A stretch of DNA of 26,259 nt from Scybalousia_A sp964626385 (GCA_964626385.1 CAZVEO010000025.1:1-26259); one strand, 5' to 3'. Counted from the stretch's first letter, positions 8,274 to 15,877 are shown. Translations and numbers: made by a program. The notes: generated by a model not told the origin, from the sequence alone.

Positions 8274-8381
8274 AAATTTTTTTTTCTAATGCTAACTTTG
8301 TTTTCAAAAAAAAATGCTTTGCAATAAATAATTCTCATATAAAATACTTGATTATAAAAACTCTAAAACCTCATCGTTTTA

Positions 8382-10223
8382 TTATTCTGGCTGATGAAAA
8401 AACTTATATATCTTATCGGCTTTTGCTTTTCCAACACAGTCTATAAGGCTTTGCAATGTGGCATTTTTTATTTTTTCAACAGAAGAGTATTTCAAAAGTA
8501 AGTCTACCGCTGTTTTTTCTCCTATTCCGTTTATATCAGTTAGTTGGGTGCGAAAAGTAGCTTTACTTCTTTTATCTCTGTGAAAAGTAATACCAAATCT
8601 ATGAGCCTCATCCCTTATGTGTTGAATAATTTGCAAAGTATGGCTTCTTTTGTCTAAGCAAATAGGTGAGGGGTCATCGGGTTTGTATATTTCTTCCAAA
8701 CGTTTTGCCAACCCTATAACAGTTACTTTTTCATATACCCCCGCTTTTTTCAAAGCCTCTACAGCTGAAGACAACTGTCCCTTTCCTCCATCTATTACTA
8801 TAAGGTCGGGCAATTCTTTATTTTCTTTTTCCAAGCGAGAATAACGTCTATAAACTATCTCTCTCATAGAGGCAAAATCATCGGGTCCAACTACCGTCTT
8901 TACATTAAAATGTCTGTATTCTTTATTTGAAGGTTTTCCCTCCCTAAAAACCACACAACTCGCCACGGGGTTGGTCCCTTGTATATTGGAATTATCAAAA
9001 CATTCTATATGATGAGGAGGAGTTGTTAATTGCAAATCTCTTTGCATTTCCATAACAACCCTATTTTTCCATCTATCAGGGTCAAGTATCTTTGAGTTTT
9101 TTATCTTTTGATTTCTATAAAACAAAGCATTATGAAAAGCAAAATCCAAAAGTTTTTTTCTTTCTCCAAAAGTGGGTACATTTTGCGTTACATATTCTTG
9201 TGGTAAGTCCAAAACCTCCGGTACAATTATCTCTTTGGCTTGCCATTGCAAACGAAGTCTATTCTGCACTATAGCAGAAGTAAAGACTTCTTTTGCCGAC
9301 ATATCAAGTTTTTTCTCCACTTCCAAAGAAAAAGACATATTTATTTTACCCTCAACTACGCGCGTCATATTCATATATATTTTTTCCTCATCATCCATGT
9401 AGGCATAAACTTCCAAATCATGCATAATAGAAGAAACTATTGAGGTCTTTGCAGTATAGTTTTCCAAAAGAGTTATACGTTCTTTTACCCTTTGTGCTTT
9501 TTCAAATTGAAGCCTATCAGCAAAAGACATCATTTGCAATTTCATTTCAGAAAGATAGGAGGAAAAATTGCCTTTTATTATTTGACGCACTCCATTTATA
9601 ACTTTATGATACTCTACGATTGACTGCTCTCCTGTGCAAGGTTTATCGCAAAGTCCTATCTGTGCATTGAGACAGGCTTTGAATTTGCCTTTTAATACTC
9701 CCCCCTCTGTCAAAGCGAGCGAACAAGTACGATAAGAAAACAAAGAGCGAATCAATTCCATAAGTTCTTTAAGTACTCTACTGCTTGGGTAAGGTCCATA
9801 GTACTGAGAGCCGTCTTTGATAACATTTCGGGTTGTATAAATTCGTGGGTATTCTTCGTTTGTTATACGTATCCAAGGGTATGTTTTATCGTCCTTTAAC
9901 ATTATGTTGTAGCGTGGTTTATACTTCTTTATAAGGTTATTTTCCATAAGAAGTGCTTCGGTTTCAGAGGCTACATGAATAAATTTTATATCAGCAATTT
10001 TGCGTACAAGTACTTGTGTTTTAAGACTATGTTTTACATCGTTACGGAAGTAAGAGAGTACTCTGTTTTTTAGGTTTTTTGCTTTGCCTACATAAATAAC
10101 TTTGCCTTGTTTATCAAAATACTGATAAACACCCGGAGTAGAAACAAGGGCTTTTAGAATAGCAAGTATATGTTCTTTATAAGGGTTGTTTTCTAATACT
10201 TTGTATGAAGAATTATCACACAT
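8382..10223 (-). CDS. uvrC: UvrABC system protein C
   Basis: The 613-residue product has the full UvrC order. The GIY-YIG nuclease is at about 30-110 (GVY 31-33, YVG 44-46, R54, Glu residues in the SETEALLMENNL stretch). Four cysteines (167, 184, 192, 196) match the iron-sulfur ligands reported in E. coli UvrC; the last two spacings (8 and 4) agree and the first is longer. The UVR motif is at about 226-256, the RNase H-like nuclease at about 385-550 (FDNSN with D410, IDGGKGQL with D478, DEAHRFG), and a C-terminal helix-hairpin-helix pair at 565-610 (INGIGEKTAVDLL). It makes the 3' and 5' incisions of nucleotide excision repair. Its ATG overlaps the gldH stop as TAATG. Confidence 0.97.
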   Translation of the reverse strand: MCDNSSYKVLENNPYKEHILAILKALVSTPGVYQYFDKQGKVIYVGKAKNLKNRVLSYFRNDVKHSLKTQVLVRKIADIKFIHVASETEALLMENNLIKKYKPRYNIMLKDDKTYPWIRITNEEYPRIYTTRNVIKDGSQYYGPYPSSRVLKELMELIRSLFSYRTCSLALTEGGVLKGKFKACLNAQIGLCDKPCTGEQSIVEYHKVINGVRQIIKGNFSSYLSEMKLQMMSFADRLQFEKAQRVKERITLLENYTAKTSIVSSIMHDLEVYAYMDDEEKIYMNMTRVVEGKINMSFSLEVEKKLDMSAKEVFTSAIVQNRLRLQWQAKEIIVPEVLDLPQEYVTQNVPTFGERKKLLDFAFHNALFYRNQKIKNSKILDPDRWKNRVVMEMQRDLQLTTPPHHIECFDNSNIQGTNPVASCVVFREGKPSNKEYRHFNVKTVVGPDDFASMREIVYRRYSRLEKENKELPDLIVIDGGKGQLSSAVEALKKAGVYEKVTVIGLAKRLEEIYKPDDPSPICLDKRSHTLQIIQHIRDEAHRFGITFHRDKRSKATFRTQLTDINGIGEKTAVDLLLKYSSVEKIKNATLQSLIDCVGKAKADKIYKFFHQPE

Positions 10224-10735
10224 TAGTCATTATTATTTTTGTATTCTTTCATATTAGATTTTTTTATCATAACTCCCATATCCATAATACCTACGGTTTT
10301 TACATATGTACCAAGGTTGGTAAGAGTTATAGTATAGTTGCCTTTTTCTGGCAAAGAAACAAAAGCTCTACACCTTTCTTCAACATCTATCAAATCTCCC
10401 AAAGCATCACCTTTCCATTTTTTGTTATCAACACTTTTCAAACCTATGTTGTAAATACTTTCTCTTACTATACCACTCGGATATATAACTTTCATTAAGA
10501 ATTTTACTTTTCCATCATTAATATAAGGAGTGTGCCTAATTGTTACATAAATATCGTACAAAGAAGAGGTGTCCTTTATTTCTATGTTTTTAAATGTTAT
10601 GGTTTTATTGTCCTCCAAACGATTCCATGTATTATTTTCAAACGTTACTCTATCCTGATATACCTCATTGTTGCCACAAGCAGCAAGCAACAGTGTAACA
10701 AAAATCAAAGACAAATAAAAAATTACTCTTTTCAT
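10223..10735 (-). CDS. gldH: Gliding motility lipoprotein GldH-like
   Basis: The product is 170 residues from ATG 10735, which gives a lipoprotein signal ending LLAAC with Cys20. A longer frame upstream precedes a full signal and is discarded. Features of GldH are present: a FENNTW start to the mature domain, VTIRHTPY, IYPSGIVRESIYNIGL, KKWKGDALGDLIDVE, and GNYTITLTNL leading to VGIMDMGVMI. GldH is needed for gliding in Flavobacterium and is conserved with the T9SS gene set even in non-gliding species. It sits in the envelope as a lipoprotein. No other gld gene is adjacent; uvrC follows with a TAATG overlap. The assignment is by motif pattern. Confidence 0.78.
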   Translation of the reverse strand: MKRVIFYLSLIFVTLLLAACGNNEVYQDRVTFENNTWNRLEDNKTITFKNIEIKDTSSLYDIYVTIRHTPYINDGKVKFLMKVIYPSGIVRESIYNIGLKSVDNKKWKGDALGDLIDVEERCRAFVSLPEKGNYTITLTNLGTYVKTVGIMDMGVMIKKSNMKEYKNNND

Positions 10736-10771
10736 AATACTAATTTCCTTTATTATTTTTTTTACAACTTG

Positions 10772-10779
10772 CAAAGATA
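10772..10779 (-). promoter_or_regulatory. -7 box for gldH-uvrC
   Basis: The minus strand reads TATCTTTG followed by GC, an exact TAnnTTTG match. It lies 36 bases upstream of the gldH ATG, giving a leader of about 30 bases. No clear TTTG is seen at the -33 position. Confidence 0.65.
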
Positions 10780-10923
10780 CAAATTTATTTTGTTTTTTTT
10801 GATTAGCAGAGACAGTTATGATTTATTATGGACTAACCCTATAAAAACAAAAAAAACTATAAGGAAAACTCAAAAATCGGTTTACTGATTATCAATTAGT
10901 TACAAATAAAAAGTGTGCACGCG

Positions 10924-10955
10924 TTTGGTCAGGTCAAAAAATGTTCGTAACTTTG
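10924..10955 (+). promoter_or_regulatory. Bacteroidota-type promoter inside repeat element A
   Basis: TTTG at 10924-10927 and TAACTTTG at 10948-10955 are 20 bases apart, the spacing expected for the Bacteroidota primary sigma factor. The same pair and spacing recur in copy B, where both boxes are unchanged. Transcription would start near 10962 and read through the hairpin at 11026-11061. Confidence 0.7.
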
Positions 10956-10959
10956 TAAG

Positions 10960-11090
10960 AGAAAAAGATACCTACCACAAAATTTCCATTTTTTAGCCTT
11001 ATAACTACTTGATAATCAACGATAACGAATCTTCGTTTCGATTTCTCGAAACGAAGATTCGTCGAAATAAAACGAAGATTCATTTTTGTA
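10960..11090 (+). ncRNA. Possible small RNA encoded by repeat element A
   Basis: A transcript from the promoter at 10924-10955 would contain no evident reading frame. It would fold at 11026-11061 into a 15-bp stem (CGAATCTTCGTTTCG) with a 6-base loop, followed by a further ACGAAGATTC copy at 11072-11081 and then CATTTTTG. The 5' part is close to identical in copy B. That an RNA is made and acts is inference; the promoter may instead serve downstream DNA. The end position is a guess at the T-rich stretch. Confidence 0.35.
11026..11061. repeat. 15-bp-stem hairpin, loop ATTTCT
   Basis: CGAATCTTCGTTTCG (11026-11040) and its exact reverse complement (11047-11061) enclose ATTTCT. The same arms in copy B (26207-26242) enclose AGAAAT, the reverse complement of this loop. 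Confidence 0.9.
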
Positions 11091-11283
11091 AAATCCCAAT
11101 TTTGAAAAATTTTTCTTCAAAAAACCCTTCGAAAACGCTGATTTTCAAGAAAAATGCCCAATTTTGACCCTTCGAAAAAGGTTAACTCATTGATAATCAG
11201 TAGTAGCACCCTTATTTTTTGCTTTTAAATAGGTATTTACGCGATTTCCTGAAATTTTTTTTGACCTCGTTTTTTATAGATTA

Positions 11284-11408
11284 CAGGCACAGCCTGCACC
11301 CGCAGGGTGTCTTATAGGGGCATAGCCATTAAAAATTGTTTGTAAAGGCTTTGCCCATATAAAACAGGCTGTGCCTGCACCCGCAGGGTGTTTTATAAGG
11401 GCATAGCC
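11284..11408. repeat. Cluster of 13-bp palindromes (5-base arms, 3-base centre)
   Basis: In order: CAGGCACAGCCTG (11284-11296), CACCCGCAGGGTG (11297-11309), GGCATAGCC (11319-11327), GGCTTTGCC (11347-11355), CAGGCTGTGCCTG (11365-11377), CACCCGCAGGGTG (11378-11390) and GGCATAGCC (11400-11408). Each is two complementary arms around three bases. The set is a tandem duplication of a palindrome pair plus spacer, with the first palindrome inverted in the second copy (centre ACA versus TGT). Confidence 0.85.
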
Positions 11409-11439
11409 GTTACTTTTTTTTTTATCAAATCCTTACACC

Positions 11440-11475
11440 GAGTTAGCGTAAAGATTAAGTGTCTGTAGCTAACTC
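11440..11475. repeat. Dyad related to the GTTA decamer family
   Basis: GAGTTAGC (11440-11447) and GCTAACTC (11468-11475) are exact reverse complements. A second imperfect pair (AAAGATTAAG and TTAATCTTAA) overlaps this dyad. The GTTAGC/GCTAAC words match the decamer repeats found elsewhere in the window. It lies about 70 bases upstream of the stress-protein promoter. Confidence 0.55.
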
Positions 11476-11546
11476 ATTTTAATCTTAAATAACTTATGTA
11501 AAACCAAATAAAAATAGTAGAAATGATATTTTTCAAAAAAAATTAT

Positions 11547-11554
11547 TACCTTTG
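11547..11554 (+). promoter_or_regulatory. -7 box for the universal stress protein gene
   Basis: TACCTTTG followed by CA is an exact TAnnTTTG match, 42 bases upstream of the ATG at 11597. A T-run at 11529-11533 is nearer than the usual -33 spacing, so the upstream box is uncertain. Confidence 0.65.
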
Positions 11555-11596
11555 CACAAAACAAATTGTATTCTAACTATAAAAACATATACGATT

Positions 11597-12424
11597 ATGA
11601 ATAGAGAGATTTTAGTGTGTGTAGACTTTTCAAATGCTTCCATTGTGGCGTTGAGATTAGCGGTAGATATTGCAAATAGGACAAATTCAAATATAAAAAT
11701 GATTTGGGTAGAGACCATAGAAAAAGACCGCGAAGAAGCAGAGGGAATATTAAAAGATTTTTGTGTCTCTTTTGGCAAAGCCTTAAAGCAGAGTACTATT
11801 TCATACGAAATAACAAAGGGTAAAAGAGTTCATAATGTTTTGGTAAAATTCATAAATCAAACCAAGCCTTATCTTGTTGTTTTGGGTACTAATGGAAACA
11901 GCGGGTATGATGAAAGATTTGCGGGGGCCAATACTTTTAAGACAATTAATGACTCTTCTGTACCAGTACTTAGCGTAAGAGAAAATTTTGACTTCAATAA
12001 ACCTTTGGAAAATATTATTTTACCTATAGATTCTACAGAGGAAACAAGACAAAAAGTGCCTTGGACTGTAGATTTTGCAAGAATGTTTCCCGAGTCTACT
12101 ATCAGAATATTAGGTCTTCTTTCCCACAGAAACAACAAGCCTCTAACAGATTTGGTTTATAAGTATGTGGAGAACGTGGGAGAATTTTTGAAAAAACGAG
12201 GTTTGAAATATACCACAGAAATGAGAGAATCAGATAATGTTACTCTTGCCACTTTGGATTATGCTAAAGAGGTTAATGCGGATATAGTCGTTATTATGAC
12301 CGAACAGGAAAAAACATTGTCAAATCTATTCTTTTTGGGACCATACGCTCAACAGATGATAAATCTTTCTCCTTATCCTGTATTGACAATCTCACCAAGA
12401 CTTATGGGAGCTTACAGTATGTAA
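11597..12424 (+). CDS. Universal stress protein, tandem UspA domains
   Basis: The product is 275 residues from ATG 11597; a longer frame from 11552 would begin upstream of or at the likely transcription start. Domain 1 (about 1-135) has the nucleotide-binding start ILVCVDFSNASIVALRLAVDIA and the motif GTNGNSGYDERFAGANT. This keeps the G-2x-G-9x-G spacing of ATP-binding members but has Ala where Ser/Thr usually follows. Domain 2 (about 136-275) begins NIILPIDSTEETRQK and ends FLGPYAQQMINLSPYPVLTI; it lacks the first glycines, so it may not bind ATP. Two-domain proteins of this kind are common in Bacteroidota and are usually induced by stress or growth arrest. The gene is monocistronic or heads a transcript with the SPOR gene 15 bases downstream. 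Confidence 0.9.
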   Translation: MNREILVCVDFSNASIVALRLAVDIANRTNSNIKMIWVETIEKDREEAEGILKDFCVSFGKALKQSTISYEITKGKRVHNVLVKFINQTKPYLVVLGTNGNSGYDERFAGANTFKTINDSSVPVLSVRENFDFNKPLENIILPIDSTEETRQKVPWTVDFARMFPESTIRILGLLSHRNNKPLTDLVYKYVENVGEFLKKRGLKYTTEMRESDNVTLATLDYAKEVNADIVVIMTEQEKTLSNLFFLGPYAQQMINLSPYPVLTISPRLMGAYSM

Positions 12425-12439
12425 AACACAAATTTCAAA

Positions 12440-12910
12440 ATGCAATATATACGTCATATATTAGTAGGTTTTGTTGTTGTTTTTGTTTGTGTAGGTAATT
12501 TAATGGCTCAAGTTGAGGTTGTTGCTGATGGCAGGTTACAAACAATCTTGGAACGGCATATTATTTATAATTCTATGTCCAAGACTTTTGTAGGTTATAG
12601 AATCAAAGTAGCCAAATTTACGGGCGATGAAGCAAAGGATAAAGCTTTTGAATTGAAGCAACAACTTTTGGAAATCTTTCCTTCTCAAAGGGTGTATGTT
12701 GTTTTTGATGAGCCCTTTTTTAATGTTAAAATTGGGGACTTTCATACTCGTTTGGATGCTTATGCGTTGCTTACTCAAATAAAACCTCAAATCTCTACCG
12801 CTGTTATTATACAAGACTATGTTAACGCACCCGTTGTAAGTGAGGAGGATTTGCAAGCACCCGAATATTTTGAGGAAGATTTGGAATCGGATAGTGATGC
12901 TTTTGATTGA
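12440..12910 (+). CDS. Exported SPOR-domain protein
   Basis: The 156-residue product has a signal peptide (about 1-23, ending NLMAQ). Residues 50-130 form a SPOR-like domain: GYRIKVAKFTGDEAKDKA, then LLEIFPSQRVYVVFDEPFFNVKIGDFHTRLDAYALL, the beta-alpha-beta-beta pattern with the V-x-V/I-G-D-F motif. The tail is acidic (EEDLQAPEYFEEDLESDSD). SPOR domains bind denuded glycan strands of septal peptidoglycan, so the protein probably acts in the periplasm at division or remodelling sites. Similar short SPOR proteins are frequent in Bacteroidota. It follows the stress-protein gene by 15 bases and the dipeptidase start lies 38 bases after its stop. Confidence 0.8.
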   Translation: MQYIRHILVGFVVVFVCVGNLMAQVEVVADGRLQTILERHIIYNSMSKTFVGYRIKVAKFTGDEAKDKAFELKQQLLEIFPSQRVYVVFDEPFFNVKIGDFHTRLDAYALLTQIKPQISTAVIIQDYVNAPVVSEEDLQAPEYFEEDLESDSDAFD

Positions 12911-12948
12911 TAACATTGAATAAAAAAAATATAAAACAAATAAATATC

Positions 12949-14319
12949 ATGGAAATAAAGGGTTATATCCAAGAAAACAAAGATAGATTTTTAGAAGAAT
13001 TGTTTTCTCTTATTAGAATACCATCAATATCTTCACAAACTGAGCATAAAGAAGATATGGTAAAGTGTGCTGAACGCTGGAAAGAATTGCTTTTGTTGGC
13101 AGGAGTAGACAAAGCGGAAGTAATGCCAACAGAAACAAACCCGGTTGTTTATGGAGAAAAATTTTTAAACAATGAATATCCTACTGTTTTGGTTTATGGT
13201 CATTATGATGTTATGCCAGTAGACCCTATAGATGAGTGGAGAACAGAGCCTTTTGAACCAGTGGTAAAGGACGATATTATATGGGCAAGAGGAGCAGATG
13301 ATGACAAGGGTCAATCATTTATGCAAGCCAAAGCCTTTGAATATATGGTAAAAAGTGGCAAATTGAAGTGTAATGTAAAATTTATGCTTGAAGGTGAGGA
13401 AGAGATTGGCTCAGGTGCTTTATATGGTTTTTGCGAAAGAAACAAAGAATTGCTTAAAGCCGATGTTATTCTTGTCAGCGATACCTCAATGATAAACAAA
13501 GACACTCCTTCCATTACAGCAGGACTTAGAGGTTTGGGGTACATAGAAGTAAAAGTTACAGGACCTAAGGCTGATTTGCATTCGGGTATTTACGGAGGTG
13601 CTGTGGCAAACCCTATTAATATTCTTTGCAAAATAATTTCTCAACTGCAAGATGAAGACAATCGTTGCACTGTTCCCGATTTTTATAAAGAGGTTATAGA
13701 GCTTTCCAAAGAAGAAAGAGAACTTATGGCAAGAGCTCCTTTTGATGAAAAATCTTATTTGGAAATAACCGGTTCTCCTTCCTTACACGGAGAAAAGGGT
13801 TACTCTACCATAGAACGCACGGGAATACGTCCTTCTTTTGATATTTGCGGTATTTGGGGTGGATACACGGGCGAAGGTGCAAAAACTATAATACCTTCTA
13901 CTGCTCATGCCAAAATATCTTTCCGTTTGGTACCTGACCAAGATTTTAATGTAATAACCGAAAGAGTAAAAAAACATATAGAAAGTATTGCTCCAAAATG
14001 TGTTAAGGTAGAGGTAACTCCTTTGCACGGAGGTTATGCTTATGTTTCTCCTTTGGATTTACCAGCCTACAAAGCCGCAGAAAAAGCAATGCAAAAAACT
14101 TATGGCAAACAACCTATACCTACTCGTTCGGGAGGAAGTATTCCTATTGTGGCAGGCTTTGAAAGAATTTTGGGCATAAAATCTATTCTTATGGGCTTTG
14201 GACTTGGAAGCGATGCTATACATTCTCCAAACGAAAACTATCCTTTGCAACAATTCTTTAATGGAATAGAGTCTATTACTTATTTTTATGAAGAGTTTGC
14301 GGAAATAATGAATAAATAA
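12949..14319 (+). CDS. M20 family dipeptidase
   Basis: The product is 456 residues from ATG 12949; a TTG-started extension from 12907 would overlap the SPOR gene and adds no conserved sequence. Metal-site residues are in place: H85 and D87 in YGHYDVMPVDP, bridging D118 in RGADDDKGQ, the general base and ligand E151/E152 in EGEEEIGS, D178 in LVSDTS, and the late His in SDAIHSPNEN. The lid domain carries ADLHSGIYGG (209-217). Length and order match the CNDP-like di-zinc dipeptidases of Bacteroidota. It probably hydrolyses dipeptides in the cytoplasm, as there is no signal peptide. The aminotransferase gene begins 48 bases downstream, suggesting linked amino-acid catabolism. Confidence 0.9.
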   Translation: MEIKGYIQENKDRFLEELFSLIRIPSISSQTEHKEDMVKCAERWKELLLLAGVDKAEVMPTETNPVVYGEKFLNNEYPTVLVYGHYDVMPVDPIDEWRTEPFEPVVKDDIIWARGADDDKGQSFMQAKAFEYMVKSGKLKCNVKFMLEGEEEIGSGALYGFCERNKELLKADVILVSDTSMINKDTPSITAGLRGLGYIEVKVTGPKADLHSGIYGGAVANPINILCKIISQLQDEDNRCTVPDFYKEVIELSKEERELMARAPFDEKSYLEITGSPSLHGEKGYSTIERTGIRPSFDICGIWGGYTGEGAKTIIPSTAHAKISFRLVPDQDFNVITERVKKHIESIAPKCVKVEVTPLHGGYAYVSPLDLPAYKAAEKAMQKTYGKQPIPTRSGGSIPIVAGFERILGIKSILMGFGLGSDAIHSPNENYPLQQFFNGIESITYFYEEFAEIMNK

Positions 14320-14367
14320 TATAAGGGTTTTACCCATGTTTAATAATCTTTAAAATAAAAATAAATT

Positions 14368-15567
14368 ATGAGTAATCTTTTATCAGACAGAATCAATAGA
14401 CTGTCTCCTTCTGCAACTTTGGCAATGAGTCAAAGAAGCACAGAACTTAAAGCTCAAGGCGTTGATATTATAAATATGAGTGTTGGTGAGCCAGATTTTA
14501 ATACGCCTGACCATATCAAGCAGGCAGCAAAACAAGCCATAGACGACAATTATACTCGTTATTCTCCAGTGCCGGGCTATGCAGAATTAAAAAAAGCCAT
14601 AGTTAATAAACTACAAAGAGAGAATAACCTTGATTATACTCCAGAGCAAATACTTGTTTCCAATGGTGCAAAACAAAGCGTTTGCAACACTATTATGGCA
14701 ATGATTTCCGAAGGTGATGAGGTAATAATTCCTGCTCCTTATTGGGTTTCTTATCCTCAAATGGTGCTTATGGCAGATGGCAAACCTGTTTTTGTAGAGG
14801 CAAAAATAGACCAAGATTTCAAAATAACAGGCAAACAATTAGAAGAAACCATAACTGAAAAGACTAAATTGTTGATTCTTTGTTCTCCGTCCAACCCTAC
14901 GGGTGCGGTTTATACCAAAGAGGAAATGGAAGACTTGGCTGTAGCGCTTAGAAAACACCCTCAAGTTTATGTTATTTGCGATGAGATATATGAACATCTT
15001 AACTATACAAATACTCCTCATGTTTCTTTAGCAAGTTGCAAAGATATGAAAGAGCGTTGTATAATAATAAACGGAGTAAGCAAAGCTTATGCTATGACAG
15101 GATGGAGAATAGGTTTTATTGCCGCTCCCGTTGAAATAGTAAAGGCTTGTAACAAATTGCAAGGACAATATACAAGTGGTCCATGTTCTATTTCTCAAAA
15201 AGCGGCTGAAGCTGCCTACAATCTTCCTCAAGATTGTGTAGAACAAATGCGCAAAGCCTTTGAAAGAAGAAAAGATTTGATAGTATCTTTGGCAAAAGAA
15301 ATAAAAGGTTTTGAGGTAAATGAGCCACACGGAGCTTTTTATCTTTTCCCTAAGTGTTCTTATTTCTTCGGCAAATCTTTCGGTGATAGAAAGATAAATA
15401 ACTCAACTGATTTTGCTATGTATCTTTTGGAAGAAGGACACGTTGCAACAGTGGGAGGAGATGCTTTTGGTTCTCCAGAGTGTTTCCGTATGTCTTATGC
15501 TACCTCAGACGAAAACATAAAAGAGGCTATGCGTAGAATAAAAGCCTGCGTTGAAAAATTGAAATAA
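14368..15567 (+). CDS. Aspartate aminotransferase, class I (type Ib)
   Basis: The 399-residue product is a complete PLP enzyme: VGEPDFNTPDHI (39-50), the Y-x-P-x-x-G site in YSPVPGYAEL (65-74), NGAKQSV (99-105), W126, SPSNPTGAVY (173-182) with N176, CDEIYEH with D205 and Y208, and the cofactor lysine K239 in SKAYAMTGWRIGF with R247. The late FRMSYATSDENI supplies the carboxylate-binding arginine. The short N-terminus with INRLSPSATLAM is typical of type Ib enzymes, which transfer the amino group between aspartate and 2-oxoglutarate. Substrate range in this subgroup can include aromatic or prephenate substrates. No regulatory site is seen in the 48-base gap before it. Confidence 0.92.
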   Translation: MSNLLSDRINRLSPSATLAMSQRSTELKAQGVDIINMSVGEPDFNTPDHIKQAAKQAIDDNYTRYSPVPGYAELKKAIVNKLQRENNLDYTPEQILVSNGAKQSVCNTIMAMISEGDEVIIPAPYWVSYPQMVLMADGKPVFVEAKIDQDFKITGKQLEETITEKTKLLILCSPSNPTGAVYTKEEMEDLAVALRKHPQVYVICDEIYEHLNYTNTPHVSLASCKDMKERCIIINGVSKAYAMTGWRIGFIAAPVEIVKACNKLQGQYTSGPCSISQKAAEAAYNLPQDCVEQMRKAFERRKDLIVSLAKEIKGFEVNEPHGAFYLFPKCSYFFGKSFGDRKINNSTDFAMYLLEEGHVATVGGDAFGSPECFRMSYATSDENIKEAMRRIKACVEKLK

Positions 15568-15582
15568 AAATAATATTGCGAT

Positions 15583-15822
15583 ATGTGGAAAAGGTTTTTT
15601 AAATATCTGAATACCAACGATTATGCCTATTTCACTTTTTGGTCTGTAATTATTACTTTATTTTGCTTATTTGGAAATTCCCTTGTCGCTGTTTTCTTGG
15701 AACATGGAAAGATTTGGGGCATAAAGCATTTTTTTATGTGTTGGTGGATTGGTTTTTTTATGTCATTCTATTTTCATTGGAGACGAAAAATTGGCAAACC
15801 TATTATAAAAAGCAAAGAGTAA
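15583..15822 (+). CDS. Small two-helix membrane protein, unknown function
   Basis: The 79-residue product has two hydrophobic segments (about 17-38, FTFWSVIITLFCLFGNSLVAV, and 48-64, KHFFMCWWIGFFMSFYF) and a basic C-terminus (HWRRKIGKPIIKSK). This predicts a hairpin in the inner membrane with both ends inside. It is rich in Trp and Phe. It starts 15 bases after the aminotransferase stop, so it is probably on the same transcript. I do not recognise the family. Confidence 0.6.
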   Translation: MWKRFFKYLNTNDYAYFTFWSVIITLFCLFGNSLVAVFLEHGKIWGIKHFFMCWWIGFFMSFYFHWRRKIGKPIIKSKE

Positions 15823-15842
15823 TAAAAAAAGTATTTTTATTG

Positions 15843-15877
15843 ATGGACGGAAAAAGAATAAAACTTATTCCGTCCAT
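15843..15877 (+). terminator. Candidate terminator hairpin
   Basis: ATGGACGGAA (15843-15852) pairs with TTCCGTCCAT (15868-15877) around a 15-base A-rich loop, 20 bases after the small membrane protein gene. No U-run follows directly. The rest of the gap to guaA (15878-16057) is AT-rich and shows nothing else I can name. Confidence 0.5.

Larger units (their letters stand above)
10873..11202. mobile_element. Non-autonomous element with terminal inverted repeats, copy A
   Basis: The left arm (10883-10903) begins TACTGATTATCAATTAG. The right arm (11181-11202), read in reverse, begins TACTGATTATCAATGAG; the two agree except for one substitution and one added base. A third related arm lies inside at 11000-11018, inverted relative to the left one. 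Homology with the second copy at 26053 begins about ten bases outside the left arm, at AAAATCGG. Inside are a promoter (10924-10955), a hairpin (11026-11061) and short direct repeats (CCCAATTTTGA at 11095 and 11157; CCCTTCGAAAA at 11125 and 11168). No coding frame is evident. Size and layout fit a MITE-like element; mobility is inference. Confidence 0.65.
10775..11596. other. Long gene-free stretch made mostly of repeats
   Basis: No plausible gene lies between the gldH promoter and the universal stress protein start. From left to right it holds: AT-rich DNA to about 10872, the inverted-repeat element (10873-11202), AT-rich spacer to 11283, a cluster of 13-bp palindromes (11284-11408), a dyad with GAGTTAGC arms (11440-11475), and the stress-protein promoter (11547-11554). 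Confidence 0.8.

Noticed and set aside
8156..8446. A 96-residue open frame on the + strand
   Set aside because: It spans the antisense of a beta-barrel gene, the intergenic gap and the uvrC end, with no protein-like features.
10532..10888. A 118-residue open frame on the + strand
   Set aside because: It is antisense to gldH for more than half its length and its sequence is low-complexity Tyr/Phe/Lys typical of reversed AT-rich DNA.
11284..11408. Rho-independent terminators
   Set aside because: The palindromes are short and repeated in tandem, mostly without U-runs, and are far from the nearest gene end; repeat-family membership explains them better.
12907..12948. TTG start for the dipeptidase
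   Set aside because: It overlaps the SPOR gene and adds a Lys/Asn/Ile-rich stretch not found at the start of M20 dipeptidases; ATG 12949 fits the family.
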